A DNA stretch of 64,000 nt from NCBI RefSeq assembly GCF_008065135.1, contig NZ_CP042914.1:6863404-6927403 (forward strand), given 5' to 3'. Under the pieces are notes generated by a model, which saw only the letters and a list, made by a program, of their open reading frames with translations, made no database searches and was not told the origin of the DNA. Positions 17,191-25,884 of this stretch are shown piece by piece. The stretch is from Roseimaritima ulvae. GTDB taxonomy: Bacteria; Planctomycetota; Planctomycetia; Pirellulales; Pirellulaceae. Position 1 is the stretch's first letter, and every line of letters begins with the position of its first letter. Position numbers and translations under genes: made by a program.

Positions 17191-19257
17191 ATGGATTTCG
17201 CAAGACGCTATCGGGATTTGATCCTGCCGGTTGGCATTATTGCCTGCTTGCTGGTGATCCTGGTTCCGTTGCCGCCGTTCTTGATGGATGTTTTGCTAGC
17301 AGCCAACATCACGATCGGTTTGATCGTGTTATTGACCACCGTGTATGTGGCCACGCCGCTGGAATTCAGCATCTTTCCTTCGTTGTTGCTAGCAACCACG
17401 TTGGCTCGGCTGGTTCTAAACGTCGCCACGACGCGTTTGATCCTGACCCGCGCGGACACTGAAGAGATGGACGCGGCGGGAGGCGTGATTCAGGGGTTTG
17501 GCGAATTTGTCGCCGGCGACCGGATCGAAGTCGGACTGATTATTTTCGGCATCATCATGCTGATTCAGTTCATCGTGATCACCAAGGGAGCCACGCGGAT
17601 CAGTGAAGTCGCCGCGCGCTTTGCCTTGGACGGGATGCCGGGTCGTCAGATGGCCATCGACGCCGACATGAACGCCGGCTTGATCGACGAAAAAGAGGCC
17701 CAGCGACGACGCGAAGAAGTGGGTGCCCAAGCGGATTTTTACGGAGCCATGGACGGTGCCAGCAAATTCGTGCGGGGCGATGCCATCGCCGGTCTGGTGA
17801 TTATGGTGATCAACGTCTGCGGCGGGCTGTACATCGGCATGTTCCAGGCGGAGATGACGATGGGCGAAGCCGGCTCGCTGTATACCAAACTGACGATCGG
17901 CGATGGTCTGGTCAGTCAAGTTCCGGCGTTGCTGATTTCGCTGGCCGCCGGTTTGCTGGTCACGCGAAGTGCTCAAAAAACCAACCTCCCCGAACAGTTT
18001 CTCAGCCAGTTGTTTGGCAATCCGCGAGCCTTGATGGTCGCCGGCGCGTTTTTGGCGTTGATGATTTTGACCCGTCTGCCACGCGTCCCGATGGCCACGC
18101 TGGCCGTCGGCTGCATCGGCTTGGCGGTGGTCATGAACCGACAAACGGCTCGCGACGAAAGCGATCACCAGCGCCGCGAAGAAGAAGAGCAGGCGGCGGC
18201 CAGTGCCCCACCGGAAAAGCGGGTGGAAGACTATCTGACGGTCGATCCGATGGAGTTGTCGATTGGCATCGGGCTGCTGCAACTGGCCGATCCGGCTCGC
18301 GGCGGCGACTTGATGGAACGCATCGCCGGGGTCCGCAACGCGATCGCGGCCGACATCGGTATCGTGTTGCCCAAGGTCCGTGTTCGCGATGACATGCAAC
18401 TGGGCGATTTGGAATACGAAATCCGCATCGCCAGCAACCCCGTGGCCCGTGCGGCCGTTTACCCCGACCGTTTTTTGGCCATCGATTCAGGCGCCACCAC
18501 GGGCGTTATTGACGGGGAACCGACACGTGACCCGACGTTCGGCGAACCCGCCGTATGGATCGACCCCGCACGCCGCGAGCAAGCGGCGATCTACGGCTAC
18601 ACAACCGTCCAGCCCGGATCCGTATTGGCCACCCACCTGCAAGAAATCTCGCGGCGACATGCTGATGAATTATTGTCGCGCGACGCCACCAAACATTTGT
18701 TGGACGAATTAAAAGAGGTCGCTCCGGCGGTCGTCGACGAGTTGATCCCGGCTCAGATGAAACTGGCCGAAGTCCAGCAGGTGCTGCACATGCTGCTGCG
18801 TGAGGACGTGCCGATTCGACAATTGGGCATCATCCTGGAAACCTTGGGTGACTCGGCGGGGCGAACCAAAGACCCGATCCTGTTAACCGAATTTGTCCGT
18901 CACCGGCTGGCGCGAACGATCAGCACCCGCTACCGCGACCAACAGGGGCGGTTGTTTGTGGTGGCCCTCGACCCGGCCGTGGAAGACCGGATTGCCGCCG
19001 GGGTGGAACACAGCGAACGCGGGTTGTTTGTGCGGATGAGTCCGCAAGCGATCGAGACCACCTGTCAGCGAATCGAACAAGCAACCAAGAAACTGACCAC
19101 CGCCGGGCATTCTCCGATCGTGCTGGTCAGTCCCCGCATCCGTCCGGCCTTGCGACAGATCACGGCATCCGCATTGCCGCGACTCCGCGTTCTTTCGTAC
19201 AACGAAATTACTCAAGACACCACCATCGAATCGGTTGGTATTGTCACCGATGTTTAG
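17191..19257 (+). CDS. flhA: Flagellar type III export gate protein FlhA
   Basis: A protein of about 688 residues, the normal FlhA length. The N-terminal half is membrane embedded (about eight hydrophobic helices to residue 320) and carries the FHIPEP-family stretch LARLVLNVATTRLIL near residue 70 and the cytoplasmic loop GMPGRQMAIDADMNAGLI. The C-terminal half is the cytoplasmic domain that docks chaperone-substrate complexes. ATG at 17191 was chosen with AGGA ten bases upstream; TTG at 17185 is the alternative. It opens a plus-strand operon with flhF, a small membrane protein gene and fliA. An A/E-rich linker around residues 325-345 is typical. Confidence 0.95.
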   Translation: MDFARRYRDLILPVGIIACLLVILVPLPPFLMDVLLAANITIGLIVLLTTVYVATPLEFSIFPSLLLATTLARLVLNVATTRLILTRADTEEMDAAGGVIQGFGEFVAGDRIEVGLIIFGIIMLIQFIVITKGATRISEVAARFALDGMPGRQMAIDADMNAGLIDEKEAQRRREEVGAQADFYGAMDGASKFVRGDAIAGLVIMVINVCGGLYIGMFQAEMTMGEAGSLYTKLTIGDGLVSQVPALLISLAAGLLVTRSAQKTNLPEQFLSQLFGNPRALMVAGAFLALMILTRLPRVPMATLAVGCIGLAVVMNRQTARDESDHQRREEEEQAAASAPPEKRVEDYLTVDPMELSIGIGLLQLADPARGGDLMERIAGVRNAIAADIGIVLPKVRVRDDMQLGDLEYEIRIASNPVARAAVYPDRFLAIDSGATTGVIDGEPTRDPTFGEPAVWIDPARREQAAIYGYTTVQPGSVLATHLQEISRRHADELLSRDATKHLLDELKEVAPAVVDELIPAQMKLAEVQQVLHMLLREDVPIRQLGIILETLGDSAGRTKDPILLTEFVRHRLARTISTRYRDQQGRLFVVALDPAVEDRIAAGVEHSERGLFVRMSPQAIETTCQRIEQATKKLTTAGHSPIVLVSPRIRPALRQITASALPRLRVLSYNEITQDTTIESVGIVTDV

Positions 19258-19316
19258 CATCCGTTAGGAAACCGTAAAGCGTTCACGTTCCAGAAACACA
19301 GCTGCCCTTAATTTCG

Positions 19317-20357
19317 ATGCATATCCGAACCTTCCGCGCCGCGAATCTTCAAGCCGCCTTGGCCGAGATCCGTACCCAGATGGGGCCCCAGGCCGCCGTT
19401 CTGCATACGCGCCAGGTACGCGATGGCTGGATGGGCTGGCTGGGTCGCACGCAGGTGGAAGTCACAGCGGGCTTGCGCGACGCAGCCGAACAACCACGAC
19501 GGGAACGTCTGCAGCGGAGCGAAAATTCGCCTCATCGCGAAACGGAAATGTTGCGGGAGCGACTGATTCGGGTGGGCGTCAGCGATTCGCTGGCACAGCG
19601 TTGGAGCCAACGTTCCGAAGCCACCATGCGTCAGCAACACAGCGGTCAAGCGGTCGCGTTCTCACAGCCCTCGCTGGAAGCCGCACTCAAACGCGTGGTC
19701 GCCAGTGACCTGCACTGCGGGCCTCCGATTCGTTCCTTGCCCTCCCAGCGACGCGTGGTCGCGTTGGTGGGTCCCACCGGCGTGGGCAAAACCACCACGG
19801 TCGCCAAGTTGGCCGCCGGCTTTCGGCTGCAGCAACAACGTCGCGTGGGTTTGTTGACCATCGACACCTACCGCATCGCGGCCGTGCAACAGTTGCAAGC
19901 TTACGCCGACATCATGGACCTGCCGATGCAGGTGGTCGAACGCCCCGAACAAATGCAAACCAGTTTAGAAGCCTTGGGAGACGTAGACCTGGTGTTGATC
20001 GACACCGCCGGCCGCAGTCCCAACTTTGCCGCTCGCATCGATCAGCTGCGTGTGATGTTGCAGGCGGCCCGTCCGGATGAAACGCATCTGGTCGTCAGCG
20101 CCACCTCCAGCGCCGCCTCGACCGCTCGTGTACTGCAGGGCTTTGCCAGTATCCGGCCCACGGCCACGATCGTGACCAAGCTGGACGAAACCGAACAAAC
20201 CGCCGGGGTGCTGGCCGCCTTGGTTGAACATCAAGCCGCGCCGCTGAGCTACCTGACCAACGGACAACAGGTTCCCGACGATATCGAATCAAGCGATCGG
20301 GAAAAACTTGTCGGTCCGTTACTAGGAACGACTGCAGTTCTTCCGGTGGCGGCGTAA
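19317..20357 (+). CDS. flhF: Flagellar SRP-like GTPase FlhF
   Basis: A protein of 346 residues. The variable N-terminal B domain (1-110) precedes an N domain and an SRP-type G domain: P-loop GPTGVGKTTT at 152-161, DTYRIAA at 183-189, DTAGR at 229-233 and TKLDE near 285. FlhF acts at the cell pole or envelope to place and number flagella, usually with the ATPase FlhG. It follows flhA by 59 bases and is probably co-transcribed. No flhG gene follows here; the next gene encodes a small membrane protein. The C terminus ends PVAA. Confidence 0.93.
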   Translation: MHIRTFRAANLQAALAEIRTQMGPQAAVLHTRQVRDGWMGWLGRTQVEVTAGLRDAAEQPRRERLQRSENSPHRETEMLRERLIRVGVSDSLAQRWSQRSEATMRQQHSGQAVAFSQPSLEAALKRVVASDLHCGPPIRSLPSQRRVVALVGPTGVGKTTTVAKLAAGFRLQQQRRVGLLTIDTYRIAAVQQLQAYADIMDLPMQVVERPEQMQTSLEALGDVDLVLIDTAGRSPNFAARIDQLRVMLQAARPDETHLVVSATSSAASTARVLQGFASIRPTATIVTKLDETEQTAGVLAALVEHQAAPLSYLTNGQQVPDDIESSDREKLVGPLLGTTAVLPVAA

Positions 20358-20513
20358 CGACTTACCTCAACCGGGCTGATCGGAAATAAAAACAGAAACC
20401 TCACGAAAGGACTGATTGCCGCCGGGCTTTGCAACCGATAACGAAAAGGCAGACGGCTTGCTGCAACCCGACGCGGCGGCAGCAAGACACAGAAGCTTGG
20501 GAGATTCGCAAAT

Positions 20514-20783
20514 ATGCATCGCAGTTTTGCCGTCGTGCTAGGAGCCCTGGCGCTGGCATTGGTCGTCCTGCGGGGCGGGCTGCGAGGCGAAGTTGCCGCA
20601 GATGTCCTTTGCGAAGGCTTGCTGGCAATGATGATTTTTGTGGGGATTGGTGCGATCGCCGGAATGATTGCGGATCACCTATTACAGCACACAGTAGAGA
20701 CACAGTTCCGAGCTCGGGTTCAGTGGTTCCAACAGGAACAACAAAAACGCGATGCTCAGAACCAGGAGACTGACGAGTCTTAA
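20514..20783 (+). CDS. Small two-helix membrane protein between flhF and fliA
   Basis: A protein of 89 residues, not recognised. Two hydrophobic segments (about 5-22 and 30-55, the second Gly/Ile/Met rich) precede a hydrophilic, Gln-rich C-terminal tail of about 30 residues likely to be helical. The TTGGGAGATTCGCAAAT sequence before ATG 20514 offers GGGAG as ribosome binding site. It lies between flhF and fliA with gaps of 156 and 116 bases, the place where flhG or other regulators are often found. A role in flagellar assembly or regulation is inferred only from position. Confidence 0.6.
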   Translation: MHRSFAVVLGALALALVVLRGGLRGEVAADVLCEGLLAMMIFVGIGAIAGMIADHLLQHTVETQFRARVQWFQQEQQKRDAQNQETDES

Positions 20784-20899
20784 CGGCAAGGATGCTTTGC
20801 GGATTCGTCAGATAATTGGAACCTTTCCGAATCGACACGGATGTTGCTTCGGTCGGGTTCCGCTTGCACACGGTGCCGAATAGGCCACGGAGAATTTGG

Positions 20900-21694
20900 A
20901 TGGCGACGACCACGGCTGATGAAGAAATCAAACAAGTTTGGGCCGACTTCAAAACTACGGAGAAGAACGGTCCCGGCTATGAAGACCTTCGCAACCGTCT
21001 GGTGGAACGGTACATGCCGCTGGTTCGCTACAACGGCGAACGGATCTGGCAACGGCTCCCCGACGGCGTAGAACTGGACGACCTGCTCAGCGCCGGGATC
21101 TTCGGCCTGATGGACGCGATCGATGCCTTCGACATGGAACGCGGCGTCAAGTTTGAAACCTACTGCGTGCCCCGAATTCGCGGTGCCATGTTGGACGAAC
21201 TGCGAACCATGGACTGGGTGCCCCGCCTGGTACGCAGCAAAGCCAGCAAGCTGAACGAAGCTCGCAAGAAGCTGGAAACCAAACACGGCCGGCCACCAAC
21301 CGTGCAGGAACTGGCCGCCCAGCTGGAAATCACCGTCGCCGAATGCGAAAAGATGCAGTCCGACGCCAACGCCGTGGGACTCGTCTCGCTGAACAAAAAA
21401 TGGTACGAGACGGACAGCTATAAAGACGTTCGTGAGATCGACATTCTGGAAGACCAAAAGGGCGAAGACCCTACCATCCGCGTCCAGAAAAACGACCTCA
21501 TGCGACTGGTCACCAAAGGACTCAATCGCAACGAACGGCTGATCATCATTCTGTATTACTACGAAGAACTGACGATGAAGGAAATCGGCGCCACGCTCGA
21601 TCTGTCCGAATCTCGCGTCAGTCAAATGCACAGCTCGATCGTCAATCGGCTGCAATCCCAATTGGGAACGCGACGCATTGAATTTGGTGCTTAA
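20900..21694 (+). CDS. fliA: Flagellar sigma factor FliA/WhiG family
   Basis: A protein of 264 residues with the sigma-28 layout. Sigma-2 (about 10-95) includes LVERYMPLVRYNGERIWQ, DDLLSAGIFGLMDAI and KFETYCVPRIRGAMLDELR; sigma-3 follows (about 105-165, RPPTVQELAAQLEI), and sigma-4 (about 205-258) has the helix-turn-helix LTMKEIGATLDLSESRVSQ. ATG at 20900 is preceded by GGAGA. It would direct RNA polymerase to late flagellar promoters. It is the last gene of the flagellar operon; a type-E repeat follows directly and may terminate it. No FlgM anti-sigma gene is seen nearby. Confidence 0.93.
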   Translation: MATTTADEEIKQVWADFKTTEKNGPGYEDLRNRLVERYMPLVRYNGERIWQRLPDGVELDDLLSAGIFGLMDAIDAFDMERGVKFETYCVPRIRGAMLDELRTMDWVPRLVRSKASKLNEARKKLETKHGRPPTVQELAAQLEITVAECEKMQSDANAVGLVSLNKKWYETDSYKDVREIDILEDQKGEDPTIRVQKNDLMRLVTKGLNRNERLIIILYYYEELTMKEIGATLDLSESRVSQMHSSIVNRLQSQLGTRRIEFGA

Positions 21695-21711
21695 AGCGGC
21701 TAGCCTTACTT

Positions 21712-21841
21712 CACCCTCCCTCTGGGAGGGTCGAGCGTCAGCGAGGGGAGGGTTTTTCGGCGGTTAAAAACGTCCCTGACGATCTGCAGGTTCAACGAGC
21801 CCTCCCCGCTCGTTCCTCGCGACCCTCCCAGGGGGAGGGTG
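21712..21841. repeat. Inverted pair of GGGAGGG/GAGCGTCAGCGAGG repeats
   Basis: Two arms, 21712-21752 and 21798-21841, are reverse complements in outline. Each has a CCCTCCC/GGGAGGG hairpin joined to a GTCGAGCGTCAGCGAGG-like block. The first arm is followed by a TTTTT run, so it can act as a terminator for fliA. The same element occurs at 27113. Confidence 0.82.
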
Positions 21842-21900
21842 CAAGGTGATTAGGGCAGGCGTCTCCGAGGGTGCCGGCGAATCCAACACCCGGCGGACCA

Positions 21901-22629
21901 ATGCTGCTGCTGATCGATGGCTACAACCTGCTTCATCAATCCGACCTGCTGGGTCGGAGCAGGGCAGGGGAGTGGTTGCGGCAAGCTCGCCAACGTCTGC
22001 TGCGGCAATTGGCTAAACATCTGGGCCCCGATCTGGGCGCCGCCACCTGCATCGTGTTCGACGCCGAAGACCCACCGCCAGGCCGGCCCAGCCAACTGCA
22101 CTTCCAATCCATCGACGTGCGGTTCGCCGTCGATTACCCCGAAGCCGACGACTTGCTCGAAGAGCTGATCGCTCAACATCCGGCCCCCACGCGGCTGACC
22201 GTGGTCTCCTCAGATCATCGCGTGCAGCGAGCCATCTTGCGCCGCCGCGGACATTGCTTCGACGCAGACCATTGGTATCATCGTCTGGTCAGCCAGGGGC
22301 CCGTGCTGGGCATCCCTTGGCCGGCTGGCTCGGCCATCGACCCGGCCGCCGAAGTCGAAAAAGAAAAACCTCAAGACCTTAGCGCCGCCGAAGCCGCTCG
22401 CTGGCTGGCAACCTTCGGCATCGCGCCTCCGACACCGCAAGAACCACAACCACAGCCACCACAAGAACCAGCAAATGCACCTGAGCCAGCAAAAAGGAAA
22501 CCAAAACCGAAACCCAAAGCAACATCAAAACGACCGCAGCCGCCGCCCGACAAACGGGATCCCAACCGCAAGCTAGACGCGCCCGCCGACAATCCCTTCC
22601 CCGAAGGCTACGGAGAAGATCTGTTATAA
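21901..22629 (+). CDS. NYN-domain (YacP-like) predicted ribonuclease
   Basis: A protein of 242 residues. The N-terminal 150 residues form a PIN-like NYN/YacP domain: LLLIDGYNLLH at 2-12 with the first acidic residue, FDAEDPPPGR, and VVSSDHRVQRAILRRRG with the conserved Asp. Family members such as Rae1/YacP are endoribonucleases. The C-terminal tail (about 165-235) is unusual: long Pro, Gln, Lys repeats (QPQPPQEP, KPKPKPK), disordered and basic, which could bind nucleic acid. ATG at 21901 was chosen because it starts the conserved strand. Confidence 0.78.
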   Translation: MLLLIDGYNLLHQSDLLGRSRAGEWLRQARQRLLRQLAKHLGPDLGAATCIVFDAEDPPPGRPSQLHFQSIDVRFAVDYPEADDLLEELIAQHPAPTRLTVVSSDHRVQRAILRRRGHCFDADHWYHRLVSQGPVLGIPWPAGSAIDPAAEVEKEKPQDLSAAEAARWLATFGIAPPTPQEPQPQPPQEPANAPEPAKRKPKPKPKATSKRPQPPPDKRDPNRKLDAPADNPFPEGYGEDLL

Positions 22630-22630
22630 G

Positions 22631-22784
22631 GTCGTCGTTCGCTCCGCGAACGCAACGCAGCAGAACACAGCTCCTGGTTTCGTTGTGTTCGCGGAGCGAA
22701 CAACGACCAAAGCGAACGCAACGCAGCACAGCTCCTGGTTTCGTTTTGTTCGCGGAGCGAACAACGACCAAAGCTAACAACGAC
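22631..22784. repeat. Repeats of a TTCGC/GCGAA hairpin with shared spacer
   Basis: Three copies of a GTCGTT-GCTCCGCGAAC type palindrome surround two copies of the spacer cgcaacgcagca..acagctcctggttt. The array fills the gap between the convergent NYN and nrnA-like genes. Confidence 0.82.
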
Positions 22785-23798
22785 CTAGCCGTTTAGCGCG
22801 GCTTGCAGACGCTCGCGAACTACCGGCAAGACTTTGTCTTGCACCTCTTTCAACGAGCCTTCCACGAAGGCGCCCGCGGCGGCTTTGTGCCCACCGCCAT
22901 TGAACTGCTGGGCGATGGCGTTGCAATCCAACGGACAGCGACTGCGGAAGCTCAACTTAAAGCCACCCTTGACCTGTTCAATCATGATCACGGCCGCTTC
23001 GGTGCCGCCGACCGCCATCGTCAGGTTGATCGCGTCCTCGGTGTCGTTGGGCAGCGCTCCGGTTTCCTCGAAGTCTTGTTTGGTGACGTAGGTATGCACC
23101 AGCTTGCCGTCGAGTTCCGCGGTGGTGCGTGAGAGAATCCGCCCTCGCAACCGCATCCGTCCCAGCGTGTCGCGTTCGTACAGATCGCCGTAGACCTCGG
23201 CCGGCACCACGCCCGCATCGACCAGGCGAGCGATCACGCGATAGGTTTCGGACGTCACGCTGCCAAACCGAAACCAACCGGTGTCGGTGGCGATGGCCGC
23301 AAAGGCGGGGCTGGCAATGGCGCGGGTCAGCGGAACGTTCAAGGCGTCGGCGGCTTGGATCACCAGGTGGCCGGTCGCTTCGGAGTGGTAATCCTTGTAC
23401 ATCGTGGCCCCCAGATCGTCCTCGCCAACATGATGGTCGACGACCATCTTGTCGGCTTTGGATGCTCTGACCACGTCCGCCATATCGCCCAGCTGCTGCC
23501 AAGCACTCGTGTCCAACACCATCAGGCAATCGGCCTTCACCTCTTCGGGTTCGATCGAATCGCCCAACACATCGATGCGGCCCGCAGGGTCGAGGAACTG
23601 CAGGGCAGGGGGCGTGCGATGAGCGTTGACGATCTGCACCTGTTTGCCCACCGTCCGCAGCACTTCCGCCATCGCCAGTTCGCTGCCCAAGGCGTCACAG
23701 TCCGGCCGGATATGACTGGTCAGCACAAACGACTCGTAATGGCTGATCTGATTGACGAAGGCTTTCCAGTTGACACTCATTTCGTTTCCATTTTTCAT
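22785..23798 (-). CDS. DHH/DHHA1 phosphoesterase (nanoRNase/pAp phosphatase, NrnA-like)
   Basis: A protein of 337 residues with the DHH-DHHA1 architecture. The metal-binding motifs are RPDCDALGSELA near residue 32, LDTSAW near 95, VVDHHVG near 118 and ATDTGWF near 170. The C-terminal DHHA1 domain has FNGGGHKAAAG near 305. NrnA enzymes degrade short RNA oligomers and 3'-phosphoadenosine 5'-phosphate in the cytoplasm. ATG at 23798 overlaps the ribF stop (ATGA), suggesting translational coupling; ATG at 23780, which has its own GGAAA, is an alternative start. It forms a two-gene operon with ribF. Confidence 0.88.
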   Translation of the reverse strand: MKNGNEMSVNWKAFVNQISHYESFVLTSHIRPDCDALGSELAMAEVLRTVGKQVQIVNAHRTPPALQFLDPAGRIDVLGDSIEPEEVKADCLMVLDTSAWQQLGDMADVVRASKADKMVVDHHVGEDDLGATMYKDYHSEATGHLVIQAADALNVPLTRAIASPAFAAIATDTGWFRFGSVTSETYRVIARLVDAGVVPAEVYGDLYERDTLGRMRLRGRILSRTTAELDGKLVHTYVTKQDFEETGALPNDTEDAINLTMAVGGTEAAVIMIEQVKGGFKLSFRSRCPLDCNAIAQQFNGGGHKAAAGAFVEGSLKEVQDKVLPVVRERLQAALNG

Positions 23799-24736
23799 TC
23801 GGGCGCCGATTCGGCGACCATCGATTCCACCTGCGCGATATCTCGCTGCAGTTGCTGTTTCAATTCTTGCACCGACGTAAACTGCGCAATGTCACGAACA
23901 TGCGTCAGGAAGTCAACACTCAGCAAACGGCCGTAAAGGTCACCATTGAAGCTCAACACGTGGACCTCGACCTTATCGGCCGTACCACCAAAGGTCGGGT
24001 TGGGCCCAATATGCGTCGCCGCCGCGTAGGCTTGTCCGTCGATGTGAACCCGCGTGGCATACACGCCGGCGGCCGGCACCAAGGTTTGCAGGCCATGCAG
24101 ATTCGCGGTCGGAAATCCCAGCTGGCGGCCGCGTTGGTCGCCGGTTTCGACGCGTCCGGTCAATTGATAGTGCGCAGTCAGCCGCTGATTGGCGTCCTCG
24201 ATCCGGCCGGCCGCAAGCAGGCGGCGGATCTGCGAGCTGCTGATCATCTCTTCGGCCCGCTGGCAGGGTTCCACGACCGTCAATTCCACCCCGGCTTGCT
24301 GCGAGAGTTCGCGGAGCCGCGGCAGATCGCCTTCTCGATTGCGACCGAAAAAGAAGTTGGGGCCTTCGACCACCGCGCGGCTGCGGAGCCGGTCCACGAC
24401 CACGCCTTGAAAGAATTGTTCGGCCGAGAGGTTCAAGAACTCCTGATCGACGGGGCACACGATCACATGCTGGACGCCCAAACGAGCCAGCAGCTCCGCA
24501 CGTCGTTCAACGGTGGTCAGCCGAGCCGGTTCGTGTTCGGGACGCAGGATCGCCGCCGGGTGCGGGTCAAAGGTCACCACCACAGCCGGACCGCCCACAC
24601 GCCGCGCCGCTTCGCACAACTGCTCGACCAAGCTCGCGTGCCCCTGATGCACGCCATCGAAGTTGCCGATACTGACCGCGCCGCCGCGAGCCTCATCGCT
24701 CAGGTCATCGAAGCTGCGAATGAGAGTCTGGACCAC
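23795..24736 (-). CDS. ribF: Bifunctional riboflavin kinase/FAD synthetase
   Basis: A protein of 313 residues. The N-terminal nucleotidyltransferase domain carries IGNFDGVHQGH (about 22-32) and FDPHPAAILRP, with the late ISSSQIRRLL motif. The C-terminal riboflavin kinase domain starts near residue 190 with RGRQLGFPTANL and contains GPNPTF. It converts riboflavin to FMN and then FAD. It overlaps the DHH phosphoesterase gene by four bases. Its upstream gap to larB (24737-24880) shows no clear FMN riboswitch or other regulatory structure. Confidence 0.94.
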   Translation of the reverse strand: MVQTLIRSFDDLSDEARGGAVSIGNFDGVHQGHASLVEQLCEAARRVGGPAVVVTFDPHPAAILRPEHEPARLTTVERRAELLARLGVQHVIVCPVDQEFLNLSAEQFFQGVVVDRLRSRAVVEGPNFFFGRNREGDLPRLRELSQQAGVELTVVEPCQRAEEMISSSQIRRLLAAGRIEDANQRLTAHYQLTGRVETGDQRGRQLGFPTANLHGLQTLVPAAGVYATRVHIDGQAYAAATHIGPNPTFGGTADKVEVHVLSFNGDLYGRLLSVDFLTHVRDIAQFTSVQELKQQLQRDIAQVESMVAESAPE

Positions 24737-24880
24737 GTCGAGGCAGGGCAGGGGAGTAAAGCGGACAGATACAGTGCGTATTTTCTGGCCTCAGTATGAC
24801 CGCCACGAAACAGGGAACAAGCCGTGCAGCGGGGGCGGAACCCTGCAGGCCGGCTCCATCGAGTCCCGCCACCGTCCTGT

Positions 24881-25717
24881 TTAACAGGCCGGATCACCCT
24901 GGCTGGCGATCAACCCGGCCACGTAACCGCCTTTAAATCCGGCGTCGATATTGACCACCGAGACGTTGGAAGCACAGCTGGTCAGCATCCCCAGCAAGGC
25001 CGTCCAGCCGCCCAATGACGCGCCGTACCCCACGCTGGTGGGCACCGCCACAACCGGCACCGCCACATGCCCGGCCACCGCACTGGGTAGCGCCCCCTCC
25101 ATCCCGGCCACCACCACGATCGCCCGAGCCAAACGCAAACGGTCCACCACAGCCAACAACCGCTGCGGGCCAGCCACGCCAATGTCGTCGATGCGGTCCA
25201 CGCGGATCCCCATCCAAGCCAGCGTTTCAGCGGCTTCGCGAGCCACCGGTAGGTCGGTGCTGCCGGCACAAACCACGGCCACCCGAGAGCCGTTCGCCGA
25301 CGAGGTTTCGGACGAGGCTTCAAGCGAGGGGGCGTCCAACGGTGATTCACTCAGTCGCAACGTGCGGGCGACGTCGTCGTAGCGATGGCAGGCAAAGTCA
25401 TTGGCAACCTGTTCCGCCACCTGCGATTCGCAGCGGGTAACCAGAACTTCTCGCTGCTGCGGCAATAAACGCCGAGCGATTTCGGTGATCAAGGCCGCCG
25501 ATTTACCTTCCCCGTAGATGACTTCGCCAAAACCACAGCGCTGGACCCGGCCGACATCCACCGTCGCCCCCTCGATCGGCGCCATTGCGTGGGGGCCAAA
25601 CCCACCGGCAGCTGCCTGTAAGGTTGCATCGTCGGCCGTCAATTGGCCGGCAGCCACCATTTGAAACAGTCGCAGCAGGTGCTCCGGCGGAGCGTTGGAG
25701 GAGTTGGACGAAGGCAT
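24881..25717 (-). CDS. larB: Nickel-pincer cofactor biosynthesis protein LarB
   Basis: A protein of 278 residues with a PurE-like C-terminal domain: VVCAGSTDLPVAREAAETL, VAGMEGALPSAVAG and VPTSVGYGASLGG. LarB carboxylates and hydrolyses nicotinic acid adenine dinucleotide in the first step of the lactate-racemase nickel-pincer cofactor. ATG at 25717 starts MPSSNSSN; the longer frame runs through low-complexity heptamer DNA. The N-terminal 70 residues match the LarB lead-in (VDVGRVQRCGFGEVIYGEGKS). No larA, larC or larE gene is nearby. Confidence 0.88.
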   Translation of the reverse strand: MPSSNSSNAPPEHLLRLFQMVAAGQLTADDATLQAAAGGFGPHAMAPIEGATVDVGRVQRCGFGEVIYGEGKSAALITEIARRLLPQQREVLVTRCESQVAEQVANDFACHRYDDVARTLRLSESPLDAPSLEASSETSSANGSRVAVVCAGSTDLPVAREAAETLAWMGIRVDRIDDIGVAGPQRLLAVVDRLRLARAIVVVAGMEGALPSAVAGHVAVPVVAVPTSVGYGASLGGWTALLGMLTSCASNVSVVNIDAGFKGGYVAGLIASQGDPAC

Positions 25718-25730
25718 GGGCGGGGTAGGG

Positions 25731-25758
25731 GAGTAGTGAGTAGTGAGGAGTGAGGAGT
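25731..25758. repeat. Short heptanucleotide tandem array
   Basis: Two copies of GAGTAGT are followed by two of GAGGAGT, just upstream of the larB start. It has the same 7-base period and blockwise variants as the array before flhA. Confidence 0.8.
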
Positions 25759-25884
25759 AAGCGTTCAGCTCCATCATACCCAGGCCGGTTGCCAGCTTGG
25801 CCGGTGGGCAATCACAATAGGCAACCTGAACATCCCCTACAACCGACAACCCTTTAGCCGCCCGCGGCTGGGAGACTGAAATCG

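Noticed and set aside
17416-18399. 327-codon frame opposite flhA
   Set aside because: His/Gln/Asp-rich shadow of the FlhA coding frame, without start signals or domain character.
20780-21661. 293-codon frame opposite fliA
   Set aside because: Shadow of the sigma factor gene; the forward frame has all sigma-28 regions.
24737-24880. FMN riboswitch before ribF
   Set aside because: The conserved FMN-box elements could not be identified in this short gap.
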